Source: Littorina saxatilis (lineage: Eukaryota; Mollusca; Gastropoda; Littorinimorpha; Littorinidae). Taken from it: DNA of 64,000 nt. Both the position numbers and the translations under genes were made by a program. The notes beneath the pieces were generated by a model. The model was not told where the DNA came from. It did not search any database and saw only the letters and a program-made list of their open reading frames with translations. The DNA is taken from positions 41,605,244 to 41,669,243 of the forward strand of contig NC_090250.1 in the NCBI RefSeq assembly GCF_037325665.1, in the 5' to 3' direction. Of this stretch, positions 21,821-44,678 are shown piece after piece (positions within the stretch are counted from its first letter, which is position 1; the number at the start of each line of letters is the position of its first letter).

Positions 21821-22760
21821 GTCAAAGTCATCAACGAAGTACATAAAACTAAACTGATTTCATCATCATGAAAACACGGTCCTTTGCGGCATCTGTCAGT
21901 TGTAGTTCCTGTTAAAACACCATCTTTCCCGCGTACTTCTTGTCGTTCGCTGTTAAATCGTCAGTCCGGACTGCAGGGCGAAACGTGCTGTCCTCTCCAA
22001 GTCCTCTCTGGGTCCGTAGCTTCTTTTGTAGCGCTGTCTCCTCTGGCCAGATGGTGTCCCTCGAGCACTGTGGTATGGAAAAGCCTGCATGATGTGCTCT
22101 GCTGTCTGATTCTTGCCACACGGACATAGGGGGGAGGGAACTAGCTTCAGCTTTGTGGCCATATGATGGTTTAGTCTGTTATGTCCAGTGCGGAGTCTGA
22201 GTAGGACGACTTGTTCTTCACGTTGGAGCAGGTGGTAGTCATCTTTCTCCGCTCTGGTTTTCCTCTGGTTTTTGATTATTGTCTTTTTATATTTAGTCAA
22301 GTTTTGTTTTTTCTTGTACTGCAGCTGGGACGTGAACTGTTCCTTTGAGGCACCTTCCTTGGCAATTTTGTCTTTCCTCACGTACACGATCGGGCTTCTT
22401 CTACAGATCTGCCTTACATGTTTGTTTGTTTGCTTAACGCCCAGCCGACCACGAAGGGCCATATCAGGGCGGTGCTGCTTTGACATATAACGTGCGCCAC
22501 ACACAAGACAAAAGTCGCAGCACAGGCTTCATGTCTCACCCAGTCACATTATTCTGACACCGGACCAACCAGTCCTAGCACTAACCCCATAATGCCAGAC
22601 GCCAGGCGGAGCAGCCACTAGATTGCCAATTTTAAAGTCTTAGGTATGACCCGGCCGGGGTTCGAACCCACGACTTCCCGATCACGGGGCGGACGCCTTA
22701 CCACTAGGCCAACCGTGCCGGTCTTGTCTTACATGACACAAAACCATCCTTTCTCTTGGA
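21763..22760 (-). mobile_element. LINE 3' end with (TTG)n tail, interrupted by a SINE
   Basis: Minus-strand frame includes EEQVVLLRLRTGHNRLNHHM then LCPCGKNQTAEHIMQAFPYH, the RNase H-distal cysteine/histidine tail of LINE polyproteins, ending at a stop near 21953. The (CAA)n run at 21763-21820 is its 3' tail. A SINE occupies 22421-22727. Confidence 0.75.
22421..22727 (-). mobile_element. tRNA-derived SINE, family 3
   Basis: Minus-strand head TTGGCCTAGTGGTAAGGCGT with GGGTTCGAACCCCGG, tail (CAAA)n. Target duplication CTTACATG. Inserted in the LINE at 21.8-22.8 kb. Confidence 0.9.
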
Positions 22761-22796
22761 CTAAACCAACACCCAGGCTGCTTTCTGTGCTTGCAG

Positions 22797-23381
22797 AGTA
22801 GGATTTTGTGTGTGCTGAATTACTGTTGCAGACTGCCGAATGTGTAACTTGCAAAATTGATTCCACAAAACATCCAAATGCATGTTTTATGTGATTTTTT
22901 TTCTCATGAGTTTATTTTTATAAAGACTTCACCCGGACAGATACATATGTAACGGTTTTGTTCGTATTTATATTTCGAAAGAACGAACTATGATAAATGG
23001 GCATGTATCGATGTGCCGCAGTTATAGTAGCTTACGGCCGACCATAGCAGGGCCGAGGAATATTTTGCTTTTACATCTTTTGAATTAGCTGCAGTACCAC
23101 CGGAAAATAACACTGAAATTGTCGATTTTTATTGACAACGAGCAAAGCATGCTCACCTCAATCTAGCATTAGCGCAGGTTCATAGGGAAATAACAATCTT
23201 GAAAATAAAAAAAACCACGAAAGGCACAGTGATTTGTGTAACTCAAGGCAGCATGACATTGTCAGACAATACAAATGCTTTTAATCGCATTGATACATAT
23301 TGTCATATACCATCGTATATTACAACTATTTGTTTCGTAGATTGTGATCAACGTGTGTTTTTGTTTCTCAGTCAACACACA

Positions 23382-23455
<74 letters not shown>

Positions 23456-24025
23456 ACCACCACCACCACCACCCCAGCAACGACAATCACCGTCAACTCT
23501 CGTAAAAAACTGATCCATTTCCCTTGTACCATAATATGTGAATGTCTATAATTGTTACATGAAAATCCCAATTCAATCCGTAGACTGTAATTACATGTTC
23601 AAGGGACATAACTAAATGGCTGTCTGTTGATGGAGAGAGTTAATTTAGGTTGCTGTAATGTTAACACTTGAGGAGTGATCTGTAACAGAAGAGTTGAAGC
23701 TTTAGTGATTTACAAAACCCGTTCAGCAGGGCTTAGGGTCTAACAGCAGTGAAAACAAAGTCTCTCTTGATTACTCAAGTGAGTTAACAGAAACAGTCAG
23801 ACAAAGGTACAGAAAAAAACCAGAAGAACACAAGTGTATCGAGAGGTTGTTTTCACTGCCGTCACACAAGTATCTGACGCGGATAAAAGTTCTTGACACA
23901 GAATCAAATGTTCCGAAGTAGAGCACCAAAAAACGCTGATTGTCGTCCAGTTTGATAGCTGAAATTCACGCACCCTTTCCGGCCACCTAGGCAAAACACT
24001 ACACAGCCTCCATTTCACTAATCTA
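22797..24025 (-). other. Probable 3' UTR of transporter A
   Basis: About 1.1 kb after the stop, highly similar to the same stretch behind copy B (36111-37470), with no shared open frame. It contains a (CA)n(CCA)n microsatellite (23384-23474). A minus-strand poly(A)-signal-like AATAAA lies near 22916-22911, matched by one near 36222-36217 in copy B. The duplication therefore took the gene with its full 3' end. Confidence 0.5.
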
Positions 24026-33580
<9,555 letters not shown>

Positions 33581-34235
33581 TGTGTGTGTTCCTTCGCATC
33601 CATAGAACAGAAGTTACAGAGTTTTTCCGTTTTGAATTACCCGGCAACAGTAAAATGCGTCGTTTTTCTTAAAAGGTAGATCACCGTAACTTTGAACTCG
33701 GATTTTCTGCAGTGATGGTTCTGATTACGACTAATTCAGATGTTTACGTTATCGCTGTCCTGTCAGTATATTTGGTCAGCAGGTTGATCTCGTGTCCCAC
33801 ATTATGTATCACTAGCAAGGTCACGGCTTCTCACAGTGCTCCACGTTCTGTACCACTCTGGTAAATCAGAGCCTCTCTTTTCTTGCGGGCTTCAAGTAAA
33901 CCACCTTGACTTACCCTTGACATTCAAATCAGCTAGTAAGACACAGTACTTTTCAACACTTTGAGACGCAAACTGGATAGAGGCCGCTAAAATACCGACA
34001 TGACCCTGAGTTAGGTCCGCGTTTGTGACATGTTTTGTCTGCTCCGACAAAACCTGTTGCTGTCTTTGTGTTTCAGTTTATGGTTCTGCATTTTAAATAA
34101 GTCGACACTGACATTTGTTTCAAAAGGATGTGCTTACCACAAAAGAAAGCGTACAGGGGAAAACGGGACTGGTTGCAACAGAGGGGAATTCTCTGTTAAG
34201 TATAAGTCCAGCAAATCGGCGCTGCCTCAGGAATG

Positions 34236-35186
34236 GTAGGGGAAAGGCTCCTAACATGGACCGGCTCCTAATATAGACCACCTCCTGTTCTGACAAACTA
34301 ACGGCCCTAGAGCGCTCAAAACAATTTCATTCGCTTTATTCACCCTCTTTGGATAAGTTGCACATGTCAAAACATTGCAGAAACACAAACCTCAAAATCG
34401 TTATGCTTTTTCGCTATTTTTCACTTTTGGCAGCGTTCACTCTAAATTTGCCGCCTAAAACGGACTCGTTTCTGTCCACAGCCAAAGCTTTCATAACACA
34501 AAAATGGCTATATATGAAAGCTAAGACAGTATTTGTTACATTTTAACAGTGTGTACCCCGAGTTTTTACTGCAAACAAAAAATAATAGTAAAACCTCAAA
34601 GTATGTGTGAGTCCCCTAATATGGACCACCTTCAACAAATCGAAGAAAATAAGAAAAACTAAGGCAATTTTAATTAATTCATTAAGAAGCTTGCTGAAAA
34701 TAACCTATAACTAGCCCTCGAGATTTCACAAAAAAATGCAACAAATAATCTTTTTTTTGTGGGAGTTGATAATTTCACTTATTTTCACTCTGTTTTTGAT
34801 AAGCTTCTTCAGTTTCCTGGTGTGCTTCAAATAATGCTCTCATCAACCCGAAACAGCTAAATCTAAAGCATATTTGAATTTGTCTGACTTGCACACTAAG
34901 TTGAATCATGTTATTTTGAAGTATAGGGGGCTTTTTACAGTGATTCGTGAAGGCCGCTTCACTGGTCCGTATTGGGCGCCCAGGCTCCTAATATGGACCA
35001 TTTGTGATTTTTTTCTGAATTTTATTTTTGCTGAAGGTCTATCAAAGCTATTTCACTCTAATTAGGCCTAATGGTTAAACTTAGAGAGAAGGACTACCAA
35101 CCACAAAATGAAACTTCTTCGCAAGAAAACAAGCTAGTTAGCAGCAATAAACAAAAAGTGGTCCATATTAGGGACCCTTCCCCTAC
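34236..35186. mobile_element. 951 bp DNA element with GTAGGGGAA ends
   Basis: Ends GTAGGGGAAAGGCTCCTAAC and, inverted, GTAGGGGAAGGGTCCCTAAT. 3 bp flank ATG on both sides (34233-34235, 35187-35189). The motif CTCCTAATATGGACC recurs inside. No transposase. Upstream of transporter A, between the two duplication copies. Confidence 0.8.
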
Positions 35187-36110
35187 ATGTACTTTCATTA
35201 CCATCAGCTGTCACATCTGAAACTATATATGATAACGAGACGATTGGAAAAAATCTGCATGCTTTAAGGCTAGTTGGTTCCCTGTTTCATGTCGACATGT
35301 CTCTTTAAACCTTTTTGAATATTCGGAAGCGATTTAATTTTGGTTTTCTTTTTCAGTTCACACAGTGGTCTCCGTGTTTGAAACTGTTACTACATGTATT
35401 TGCATTTAGGTCTATCACAGTAAAGTGAAGAGGGTACTGCAAGAAAGCTGAATTCTTGACGTTTTGCGAGCCAATACAACCAATTGGTTGCAATCGGGTT
35501 TGCCAAACATTTTTAAGCCGCCTTTATGTAATAAAGCGGCTTATAGGTTTCACTCTGTCTGTTTGTTTGTTCGTTCACAGCATTGTTTGTTTCGTCTTGC
35601 GTTGGCACACAGGCACATGAACTTATTACTGACTCATAAATCGTCACTGCGACGGTCAGACACTGTAATACAAGCATAAGTAGGTGTTCAGTTCATTACC
35701 ATCACTATAGTTCCGCCTTGCATTGACACACAGTCACATAAGACGATTACTACCTAATAATCACCTTAATTGAGTTGTCTCAAGGTAGTAGGCCTAAAAG
35801 AAATCCGTGACTACGAGAGACTGTGGCAAAAAGTCAAATGATCAGTTTTGGCGTTTTCACAGCAATAGCAGGTTCATAGACAAACATAGGCTACTCTGTA
35901 CTCCACATTCTTCACGCGCTCAGAGCCAGATAAAAAGTCGGCTACGTCGTTGTAGGAGTAACACACGCACTCATAACTCCTTAACCTTATAAGACGTGCA
36001 TGTATAGTGGGTAGTTGGTAGACAGAAGACACACACTCTCTCTCTATCTCTTTCTCTCTCTCTCTCACGCACACACATACATTTACGCACGCACGCACGC
36101 ACACACACAG

Positions 36111-37470
36111 AGTAGGATTTTGTGTGTGCTGAATTACTGTTGCAGACTGCCAAATGTGTAACTTACAAAATTGATTCCACAAAACATCCAACTGGTTTAT
36201 GTGGGGGTTTTCATGAATTTATTGTCATAAAGACTACACCCGGACAGATACGTATGTGACGTTTTTGTTCGTATGTATGTTTCTAAAGGACTAGGAACTA
36301 CAAGTAATGGGTATGTATCGATGTGCCACAGTCGTTAGGCTTACGGCCGACCATAGCAGGGCCGAGGAAAATTTAGCTCATTCATCTTTTTGTAATAGCC
36401 GCAGTACCATAACACTGAAATGATCGATTCTTTTTTTCTTTTTCTTTTTTTGTTGCCATGCACATCATTGTGGGGCTTTAAATCAATAAATATGTATCCC
36501 TCAATACATAGAACTTTCCATTTATACCTGGTCATTCCCAGTTTGCAAAAATATAACATATGAATTGTGATAAATCATTTGGTCAAATGGTTGATTTGTA
36601 TTGACAGCGGCGAGCATAGCATGCTCACCTCAATCTAGTATTAGTGCAGGTTCATTAGGAAAGTAGGCCTACTATCTTCAGAAAAAAAACCCACGAAAGG
36701 CACAGTAATTTGTGTACCTCAAACATGACATTATCAAACAATACAAATGCTTTTAATCGTTCAAGATTGATACATATTGTCATATACCATCGTATATTAC
36801 AACTATTTTTCTCGTAGATTGTATAAACTTGTTTTGGGTTTTTTCTCAACACACACACACACACACACACACACCACCACCACCACCACCACCACCAACA
36901 CCACCGCCACCACCCCAGCAACGACAATCACCGTCAACTCTCGTAAAAAAACTAATGATCCGCTTACCTTCTACCATTATGTGAATGTCTATAATTTTGA
37001 CATGAAAATCCCAATTCATTCCGTAAACTGTATTTACATGTTCAAGGGACATAACTAAATGGCTATCTGTTGATGGAGAGAGTTAATTTAGGTTGCTGTA
37101 ATGTTAACACTTGAGGAGTGATCTGTAACAGAAGAGTTGAAGCTTTAGTGATTTACAAAACCCGTTCAGCAGGGCTTAGGGTCTAACAGCAGTGAAAACA
37201 AAGTCTCTCCTGATTACTCAAGTGAGTTAACAGAAACAGTCAGACAAAGGTACAGCAAAAAAACACAGAAGAACACAAGTGTATCGAGAGTTATTTTCAC
37301 TGCTGTCACACAAGTATCTGGCGCGGATAAAAGTTCCTGACACAGAATCAAATATTCCAAAGTAGAGTACCAAAAAACGCTGATTGTGCTACCGTTTGAT
37401 AGCTGAAATTCACGCTCCTTTTCCGGCCACCTAGGCAAAACACTACACAGACCTCCATTTCACTAATCCA
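36111..37470 (-). other. Probable 3' UTR of transporter B
   Basis: Matches 22797-24025 closely. It holds a (CA)n(CCA)n run (36849-36917), shorter in the CA part than in copy A, and a conserved AATAAA on the minus strand near 36222-36217. No conserved frame. Confidence 0.5.
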
Positions 37471-37628
37471 TCACAAAGTATGCGAGGTTCCAGGTGATAC
37501 GTTTATCCTCTTTTCTTGCAGTGGCCTGACCCATCTTTCACAGGATAAAATTGCCGCCGCCAGCAGCGAGCCGCCTCCCAGGACGTGGTACACGGCAAAG
37601 TACGACCCGGTCCTGTCACGGATGTACC
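37471..37628 (-). CDS. Transporter B exon 5
   Basis: 158 bp, acceptor GTGCAG/GG, stop TGA at 37473-37471. Same reading as copy A with minor replacements (for example TSHTL at the end). Confidence 0.88.
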
Positions 37629-40600
37629 CTGCACGTCAGATAGATAATATGTCACGGATGTACCCCGCACATAAAATATATACAGATTTGTTTTCGATTT
37701 TTGTGGCGGAATCGTGCTTAGCAGGTATAGAAAGCAAACGTAATCTGTATATGTTTGACGACCCCGTACTGTATACACACAGCCATTGACGCCACACACA
37801 TGCAAAGCAGGGTATAGAAAGCAGATGTAATCTTTAAATTTCTAGCGACCCCGTACTGTAAACACGCAGACAATGACGACACACCCATGCTCAGCAGGGT
37901 ATAGAAAGCAGACGTAATGTATATATGTCTGACGACCCCATACTGTATACACACCTGTAGATAATGACACCACATACATGCGTAGCAGGATATAGAAAGC
38001 AGACGTAGCCTAATCTTCATATTTCTGACGACCCCGTACTGCCGCAAGCACAGACACTGACGCCACACACACAGAAGGGTATAGAAAGCAGACGTAATCT
38101 TTGTATTTCTGACGACCCCGTACTAGAAACACACAGATCATGACGCCACACACATGCTCAGCAGGGTGCTATAGGAAGCAGCCGTGATAATTATAAATGT
38201 ATAATTTCTGACTACCCCGTACTTGAATACACAGACACTGACGCCACACACATCCTTAGCAGAAAGCAGACGTAATCTTTATATTTCCGACGACCCCGTA
38301 CTGCGAGCAAACAAATACAGACGCCAGACACATACCTAGCAGGGGATAGTAGGCCGACGTGCAGGCCCCCAGCGTGAAGATGACGAAGCCCAGCGTCTTG
38401 CTCATCCTGTCCAGACCCACACAGTCCAGCACCAGCATGGAGATGGTGGTGTTGGGCACGCCCCCCAGTAACCCTAGCAACACGGACAGCACCACCAGCA
38501 GCTCCCATGACGTCATGAAACGTATGAACTGCGACGTCACCCCCAGAACGAGGAAGGCGATGGCGAGAATGGTGGACACTTTCAACAGCCTGAAGTTGAT
38601 CAGCAGTGCGCAGGACAGTCTACACACCAGGTCAAGAACTCCGATGATGGTCAACAGCAGTGCTCCATCGGACTCTGTGAAGCCGCTCTCGACGGCCAGG
38701 GCGGGGAGGTAGTTGACCATTATATTGATAAACGGGAAGAGGACGAAGTAAGCCAACAGCAGACGGAACAGGGGGAGAGCGAACAGTGAAAAGTCCAGCA
38801 TGAAGAAGGCAGCTTTACAACACTTTGCTACCTGCTTGTGCACATAACTTTGTCGCAGGTTCTGATCAGAAGTACCTGTCTGTGTGTTGGCTTCAACATG
38901 TGACGTATTACAGGAGTCGTCTAAGCTTCCCTTTGAAGAATCCTTTCGTTTTGAGGATGACTGTCGTGTTGCCTCAAGTAGCGTATCTGAGACGCTTCCT
39001 CTGCGCTTTGTGTGAATTTTCTTCCGTGGCTGACCTGGATTTGAGTCATCGTTTTCTTGCTGAAGCTCATCAGAAGCTGAGTTTTCCTGTCGCTGACACG
39101 CGGAAACGTTTCCCGTGTGTAAAGAAAACTTGAGTAGTGCGTTTGCATTGTTAATGTCGGGTATAAGACCTTTGTTTGATTCGTTTATTTCGTGCCCACC
39201 TTCCCCTGTTGCTCCCTGCATAATCGTACTACGTTCTGCTAAAGCACTGTTACCCTCTTTTTCACGAGACAGCTGAGGCCTCACTTTTTTCATTTGAAAC
39301 GATTTGTCCTTCTCCACAGAGACGTCACCACGTGGATCTGTTCCAATCAAAACTTCAATCTCTTCAGCGCCCTCGCTCAGCTCCCGGCGTCCTTCAACCT
39401 TTCGCTTGCTGTAGAAAGTCGTGGGCCTGAACAACATGGCGGCAGGAAAAAAATGCAGACACAGCCCTCCCGTCAGAAGCAGGGTGCCGAAAAGACCGTA
39501 GGTTTCCAAGAAGAAGGAGATCAGTGGTGGAGCAAGCATATTTCCCAAGCTGGCGCCACACTTGGCGAGGCCCAAGGCGAGGGAACGTCGTTTCCGGAAG
39601 TAGTGACCCAGCAGAACGTCCCCTGATGGCATCACCATAGCCTGACCCAAACCTGTTGTAAAAACAGAAGAAGAAAAATTGCGAGAAAACAAAAACCACG
39701 CGGCGTTCAGGCTCCGTACCTTGAACGTGTTGGGCAGTTCAGTATAACTTGCTCTCCTTTTCATTATCCGTCCAAAGGTTTTTTTCAAAAGTTTTTTTCT
39801 TTCTTTTTTGTCATTTTTGTGTCAGATTGCAATTTTTGAATTTATCAATCAGCCGTTTTGATCGCCTGACCTTCAGCATATTGATTCATTTCATTCATAG
39901 TCCTTACGGCAGGGAAATAACCCCTTGAAAAATACCTCGGAAAATGTTTTAATGGTTTTGGGTAGTTTAATTCCTGAAGTTTACAAATCCACAGGATGAC
40001 ATCTTTAAATCCTTGAGCAAATTGAGAAAAAAATATTTGATAGGAAAATTAGCAAATGTTGATTTTTTTGTTTAGACACAAAAGGCATTCCATAGATCTT
40101 ACAAAATGGCGGGCGATGATCAAAGAACATCGTGAGAGACTAGTTTTCTCCGATTTGATTGTTTACAAGACTATAGACCTATTTTAGATTGAAGCGTATG
40201 ACATCTGGTGACAGCTTTTGTATTAACCAGTGTGTTCGTAGGAGTGTTTGAATTCTCTGCAGAAGATCCATGCGTGAAAACCGGTGAAGTCTTTCAGCAA
40301 AGGTCGCAAGTGCCGCGTACAGGTGCAAAATCTCAAACAACATGCCACGTGAGAGATATGAAACCTGGCTAGCTAGAACCTCCAAGCACCAGTCCACATA
40401 AATCAAAAACTACCGCCCACATCAGCCCATTGCTGAACATCCATCTGAAAAGGGCTGTATTGCAATTCTACGGGAATCTTCCAAATCTCGATCCAGTTGA
40501 CTTCGGGTGGTTGTAGGATTGGCAGAAAACCGCCTAGAGTAGAACCTACACCAACTGAAGTCATGCTGAGTTTGAAGTGTGGCTGTCAAGGAAATGTGCC

Positions 40601-43600
40601 ACGTGCAACAGCATGCTGTGGTTGCGCAGTCGGTCAATGTGCGTGTGCCATCTTATGTCGATGCCTACTCCTTGGAAATTGCAACAATCCGCACTGGTCA
40701 TCCTTCGTAGTCATCCGCATTGGTCATCCGCACTGTTCATCCGCACAGGTCATCCTTCATGATCATCTACACTGGTCATCCGCACTGGTCATCCACACAG
40801 GTCATCGTTCATGATCATCTACACTGGTCATCCGCACAGGTCATCGATCGTTCATGATAATCTGCACGGGTCATCCGCACTGGTCATCTGCACTGGTCAT
40901 CTGCACAGGTCATCTGCACAGGTCATCCGCACTGGTCATCTGCACTGGTCATCCGCACTGGTCATCCGCACTCGCCATACGCACCAGTCATACGCACTGG
41001 TCATCCTTCATGATCATCTGCACTGGACATCCACACTGGTCATCCGTACTGGTCATTAAACATGGTCATCCGCACTGGTCATCCGCACTCGTCATCACAC
41101 ATGGTCATCCGCACTGGTTTGTTGGCTTGCTTAACGCCCAGCCGACCACGAAGGGCCATATCAGGGCGGTGCTGCTTTGACATATAACGTGCGCCACACA
41201 CAAGACAGAAATCCCAGCACAGGCTTCATGTCTCACCCAGTCACATTATTCTGACACCGGACCAACCAGTCCTAGCACTAACCCCATAATGCCAGACGCC
41301 AGGCGGAGCAGCCACTAGATTGCCAATTTTAAAGTCTTAGGTATGACCCGGCCGGGGTTCGAACCCACGACCTCCCGATCACGGGGCGGACGCCTAACCA
41401 CTAGGCCAACTGTGCCGCCGGGTATCCGCACTGGTCATCCGCACTGGTCATCACACATGGTCATCTGCACAGGTCATTCACACTGGTCATCCGCACTGGC
41501 AATTATTACCGATCACCCGTACTGGTAATCTTGCGTAGTCATCGGGCGTGGTCATTTATTGGTCATCAGGCATACTCATCCGCTACCATTTCGGCAATTG
41601 AAAAAAGGATCGATGGTGGCTGCCCTCAAACTGGAAACTCACTGCGTGACCACACATGTATTGCCGTGACTGTCAACAATACAGTTTCGATTTACTCAGA
41701 CAATCCAGAGACCGTAGAGTACTCTACATGTCATCTTGTGTGGTAAACCAGCGTGGTCATCCCGCCTGGTCATCTGGAGTAGTAAACTACACGTCAACCT
41801 GTGTGGTTATCGGCGAGGTGAAGTGCATACTAACCAGTATCCCTGGTTCGTCACCATGGCCTTTACGTTATGAGATAGTGGTCTTTTGTATGTGCGACAT
41901 GGTACATCAGGTTTAGCCTCTTGACATGACGCCTAATACACCTCCTCGGGGCGTCACTAACTGACACTGACAACACTGTGTATATGGTGTCAAAAGTGAT
42001 TTCATATGCCGAATCGCTAGGCGCTGCGACACCTTACAAGGCCTTTCGTCTGATGTATAAATTCCTCGCCTGACTATATCTTCTTAAATAAAGAGCAAAA
42101 GATAACTTTAAGTTATTAATATAATGTAATAATCAACGCCAACATACCAACCAATCCCCCGATGAGAACCACAATCGCCACCATGTTATCAACAAGTGAT
42201 GACAGAATTCCGCTGATTGAGTACATCAGCGCACCAATCAGGACTGTTGTTCTTATCCCAAGCTGACCAACCACAACGCTCATCACAAACAGGCCTGAAA
42301 CAGAATACATACATACACAGTTAATAACAATAGTCTTTTATCGTATTATATAATATTACTGGTGCGGTCCACGCTTTAGTCAAAAATGTTAGATACAAAC
42401 TCAGTGCATGCAGCTATTAAACCGAGAATTAAAAGAAATATTGTATTGTAGCAAAGTTGCAAGAGTGTCTGGAGGTAATGTTAGTACGAGTCAGTGAACA
42501 GTTCAACCTGGTGTACTGGTTTAAACAAAACTGTATTCAGTTTTAGTATCGTGGCATACAATACAGGGTTTCATTTACTAGTGCGCCTTGCACCATTGGC
42601 GCATAACATTTCAAAATATCACATTGGAATTCCCTTCAGTGCATCAAAGGGCGCACTGAGATTACGTACCACTGCGCCACCCCCGTGCACACTTTTCACG
42701 GGAGTACACTGTTCGGAAAGACCAAAGCAAAAATGGGCGCCAAGCCGAGCAACTTGCGAGTTTGTGAAACGCGCTCTGATTGGCTTTTAAAATTTAATTC
42801 ATTAGTACTCAACCAATCCTACTATCTGTGCGGGACCGATCTGTGCTTGCGCGTTTACCTCTATGGAAACTGTTAACACAAGCGATATCGATCGAAACAT
42901 AGACCCACGTAAAAAAGCAATGTCCCCTCAGAATTTGGTTGAGGGGGACACATGTCCCATAGTCTTTTTCTTCCAGGTAAAACCCTGCAATATATATATG
43001 ACATAGGGGTACTCACTGCTGACACTGTAGAAAGCGGCTCTAAAGGAGAAGAGCATACCAGCCTCCGTAGCGTGGGCATCATAGCGGCGCAGTATCTCCA
43101 CGTAGAACAAACCGAGGCACGACAGGTAGCCGGACAGTATCACGTAGTTGACAAAACAACCTAAACAATGCAATAGAGAATACTAAATGGCTTGCGTTCT
43201 GTGTGATGCAAGGTTTAAACTCGTTATTTTAAATTTTGAATTCAATACTTGGAAAAACAAAACGATTGTAGCCTACACAAGGTATCACACAGCAAGTCAT
43301 GAAGTATTCTGTTTATCGTACATTCTGTACTTGAATGACTTCTACCCCAAACTTTCAAGACGGAGTCGGAGTGTCCATATTGAAGACGCGTCTTCTTGAA
43401 CCATAAAAAATAAAACCCCACCACAATAGCGTCTTCGTTTATGGTCTCAAACTGCTGTTCCTCAAAGCAGGGTTTGAAACATAGTTTTTCGTCTTTACTT
43501 GAATTATGCTCAATTGTGATAAACAATTCTTTTTTATGTTTGATTGTGGATGGGCACTCGTACACACACGTAAACAAACGCGCGAGAAAGAGAGGGTGGT

Positions 43601-44601
43601 AATATTTGCGTGCTAAAAAAAAAAACTTTAAAAATGGTGATACCAATTGACCAAATATTGCCGTTATTACGGGGATTGGTTATTCTCAAGAGGAACTGCT
43701 CCTGCACAGAATATAGTACCTAGACTGGTAAAACGTCGATCCCCCACTCTAAAGCGATACTGGAGCTTTACTGACGAGGGTAACCGCTTGCAAGGTAGGC
43801 TTAGGTTTCAGGCATGGGAATTGTCCGCCGAATTTCCGCCGAATTTTTTTTTTTTTTTGTTCCGCCGAAAAAGCAAAAGTGTCCGCCGAAAAAAATAAAG
43901 GGGGTAGGCACACAAAAAAAGCACCGGTTACTTTTGCCTTTGCGCAAAAGCCCGCGAAAACTTTCCATACTTTGTTCACGCACTGCTACCGCCCGCCTCA
44001 GTTACTTGAACTTTTATGTTTGAAAGTAAACCAGATTGCACAGATTGTGTTACAACCTGTTTGTCTCAACAGATCAATTTTTTTACAAATTTAAACCATA
44101 TAATACATGTATATATTTTTTTTCTTCAAAAATTGGTACTAAAAACTCTGATTCTAAAAACAGAATTTAATGGCAAACTTGGAGCTCAGATGACACCAGA
44201 TTGCACCATCTGGGTTCTTTGGAGAATTTTTTTCCGGGGGGGCACGCCCCCGGACCCCCCTAGTAAGGCTAGGCGCTTCGCGCCGTCGACTTGACGCTTC
44301 GCGTCTTCAGTTATAAATTTTCAGCCTTTTTTACAATTTTCAATTCCCATGCCTGAGGTTTACTTTACGGTACTTGACATCCTTCCCTACAATATTATCG
44401 TACATTTCCGGTGCAACTGAGCAAGAATGTTTGTGTATTCTGCAACTCGACGTAGTCTCAGTATTGCATTCTTTGTTTTTATTTTTTATTTTTTAGAAGC
44501 ACAACGCTTTAGTTCGGCAAAGCGTTTAAACCTGTTTTTACATTTTGTCAAGTTTTGACTAAATGTTTTAACATAGAGGGGGAATCGAGACGAGGGTCGT
44601 G

Positions 44602-44678
<77 letters not shown>

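Larger units (their letters stand above)
39895..42118 (+). repeat. ~2 kb inverted repeat, arm 1 (intron 3 of transporter B)
   Basis: Matches 49170-51215 in reverse orientation from TCATAGTCCTTACGGCAGGG at one end to GATAACTTTAAGTTATT at the other. It contains a cysteine-rich degraded frame at about 40545-40692 (KCGCQ, CCGCAVGQCACAILCRC, NCNN), like the CXC domains seen in some transposon-linked invertebrate proteins, followed directly by a 12-13 bp tandem array. A SINE sits in the array. Confidence 0.85.

Noticed and set aside
23797-24018. 73-codon minus-strand frame just after the transporter A stop
   Set aside because: It lies behind a stop in the 3' UTR, and the matching region of copy B (37214-37438) is not conserved as a protein.
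40811-41180. Frames full of HWSSALVIRTGH repeats (also 49764-50309)
   Set aside because: Pure translation of the 12-13 bp tandem array.
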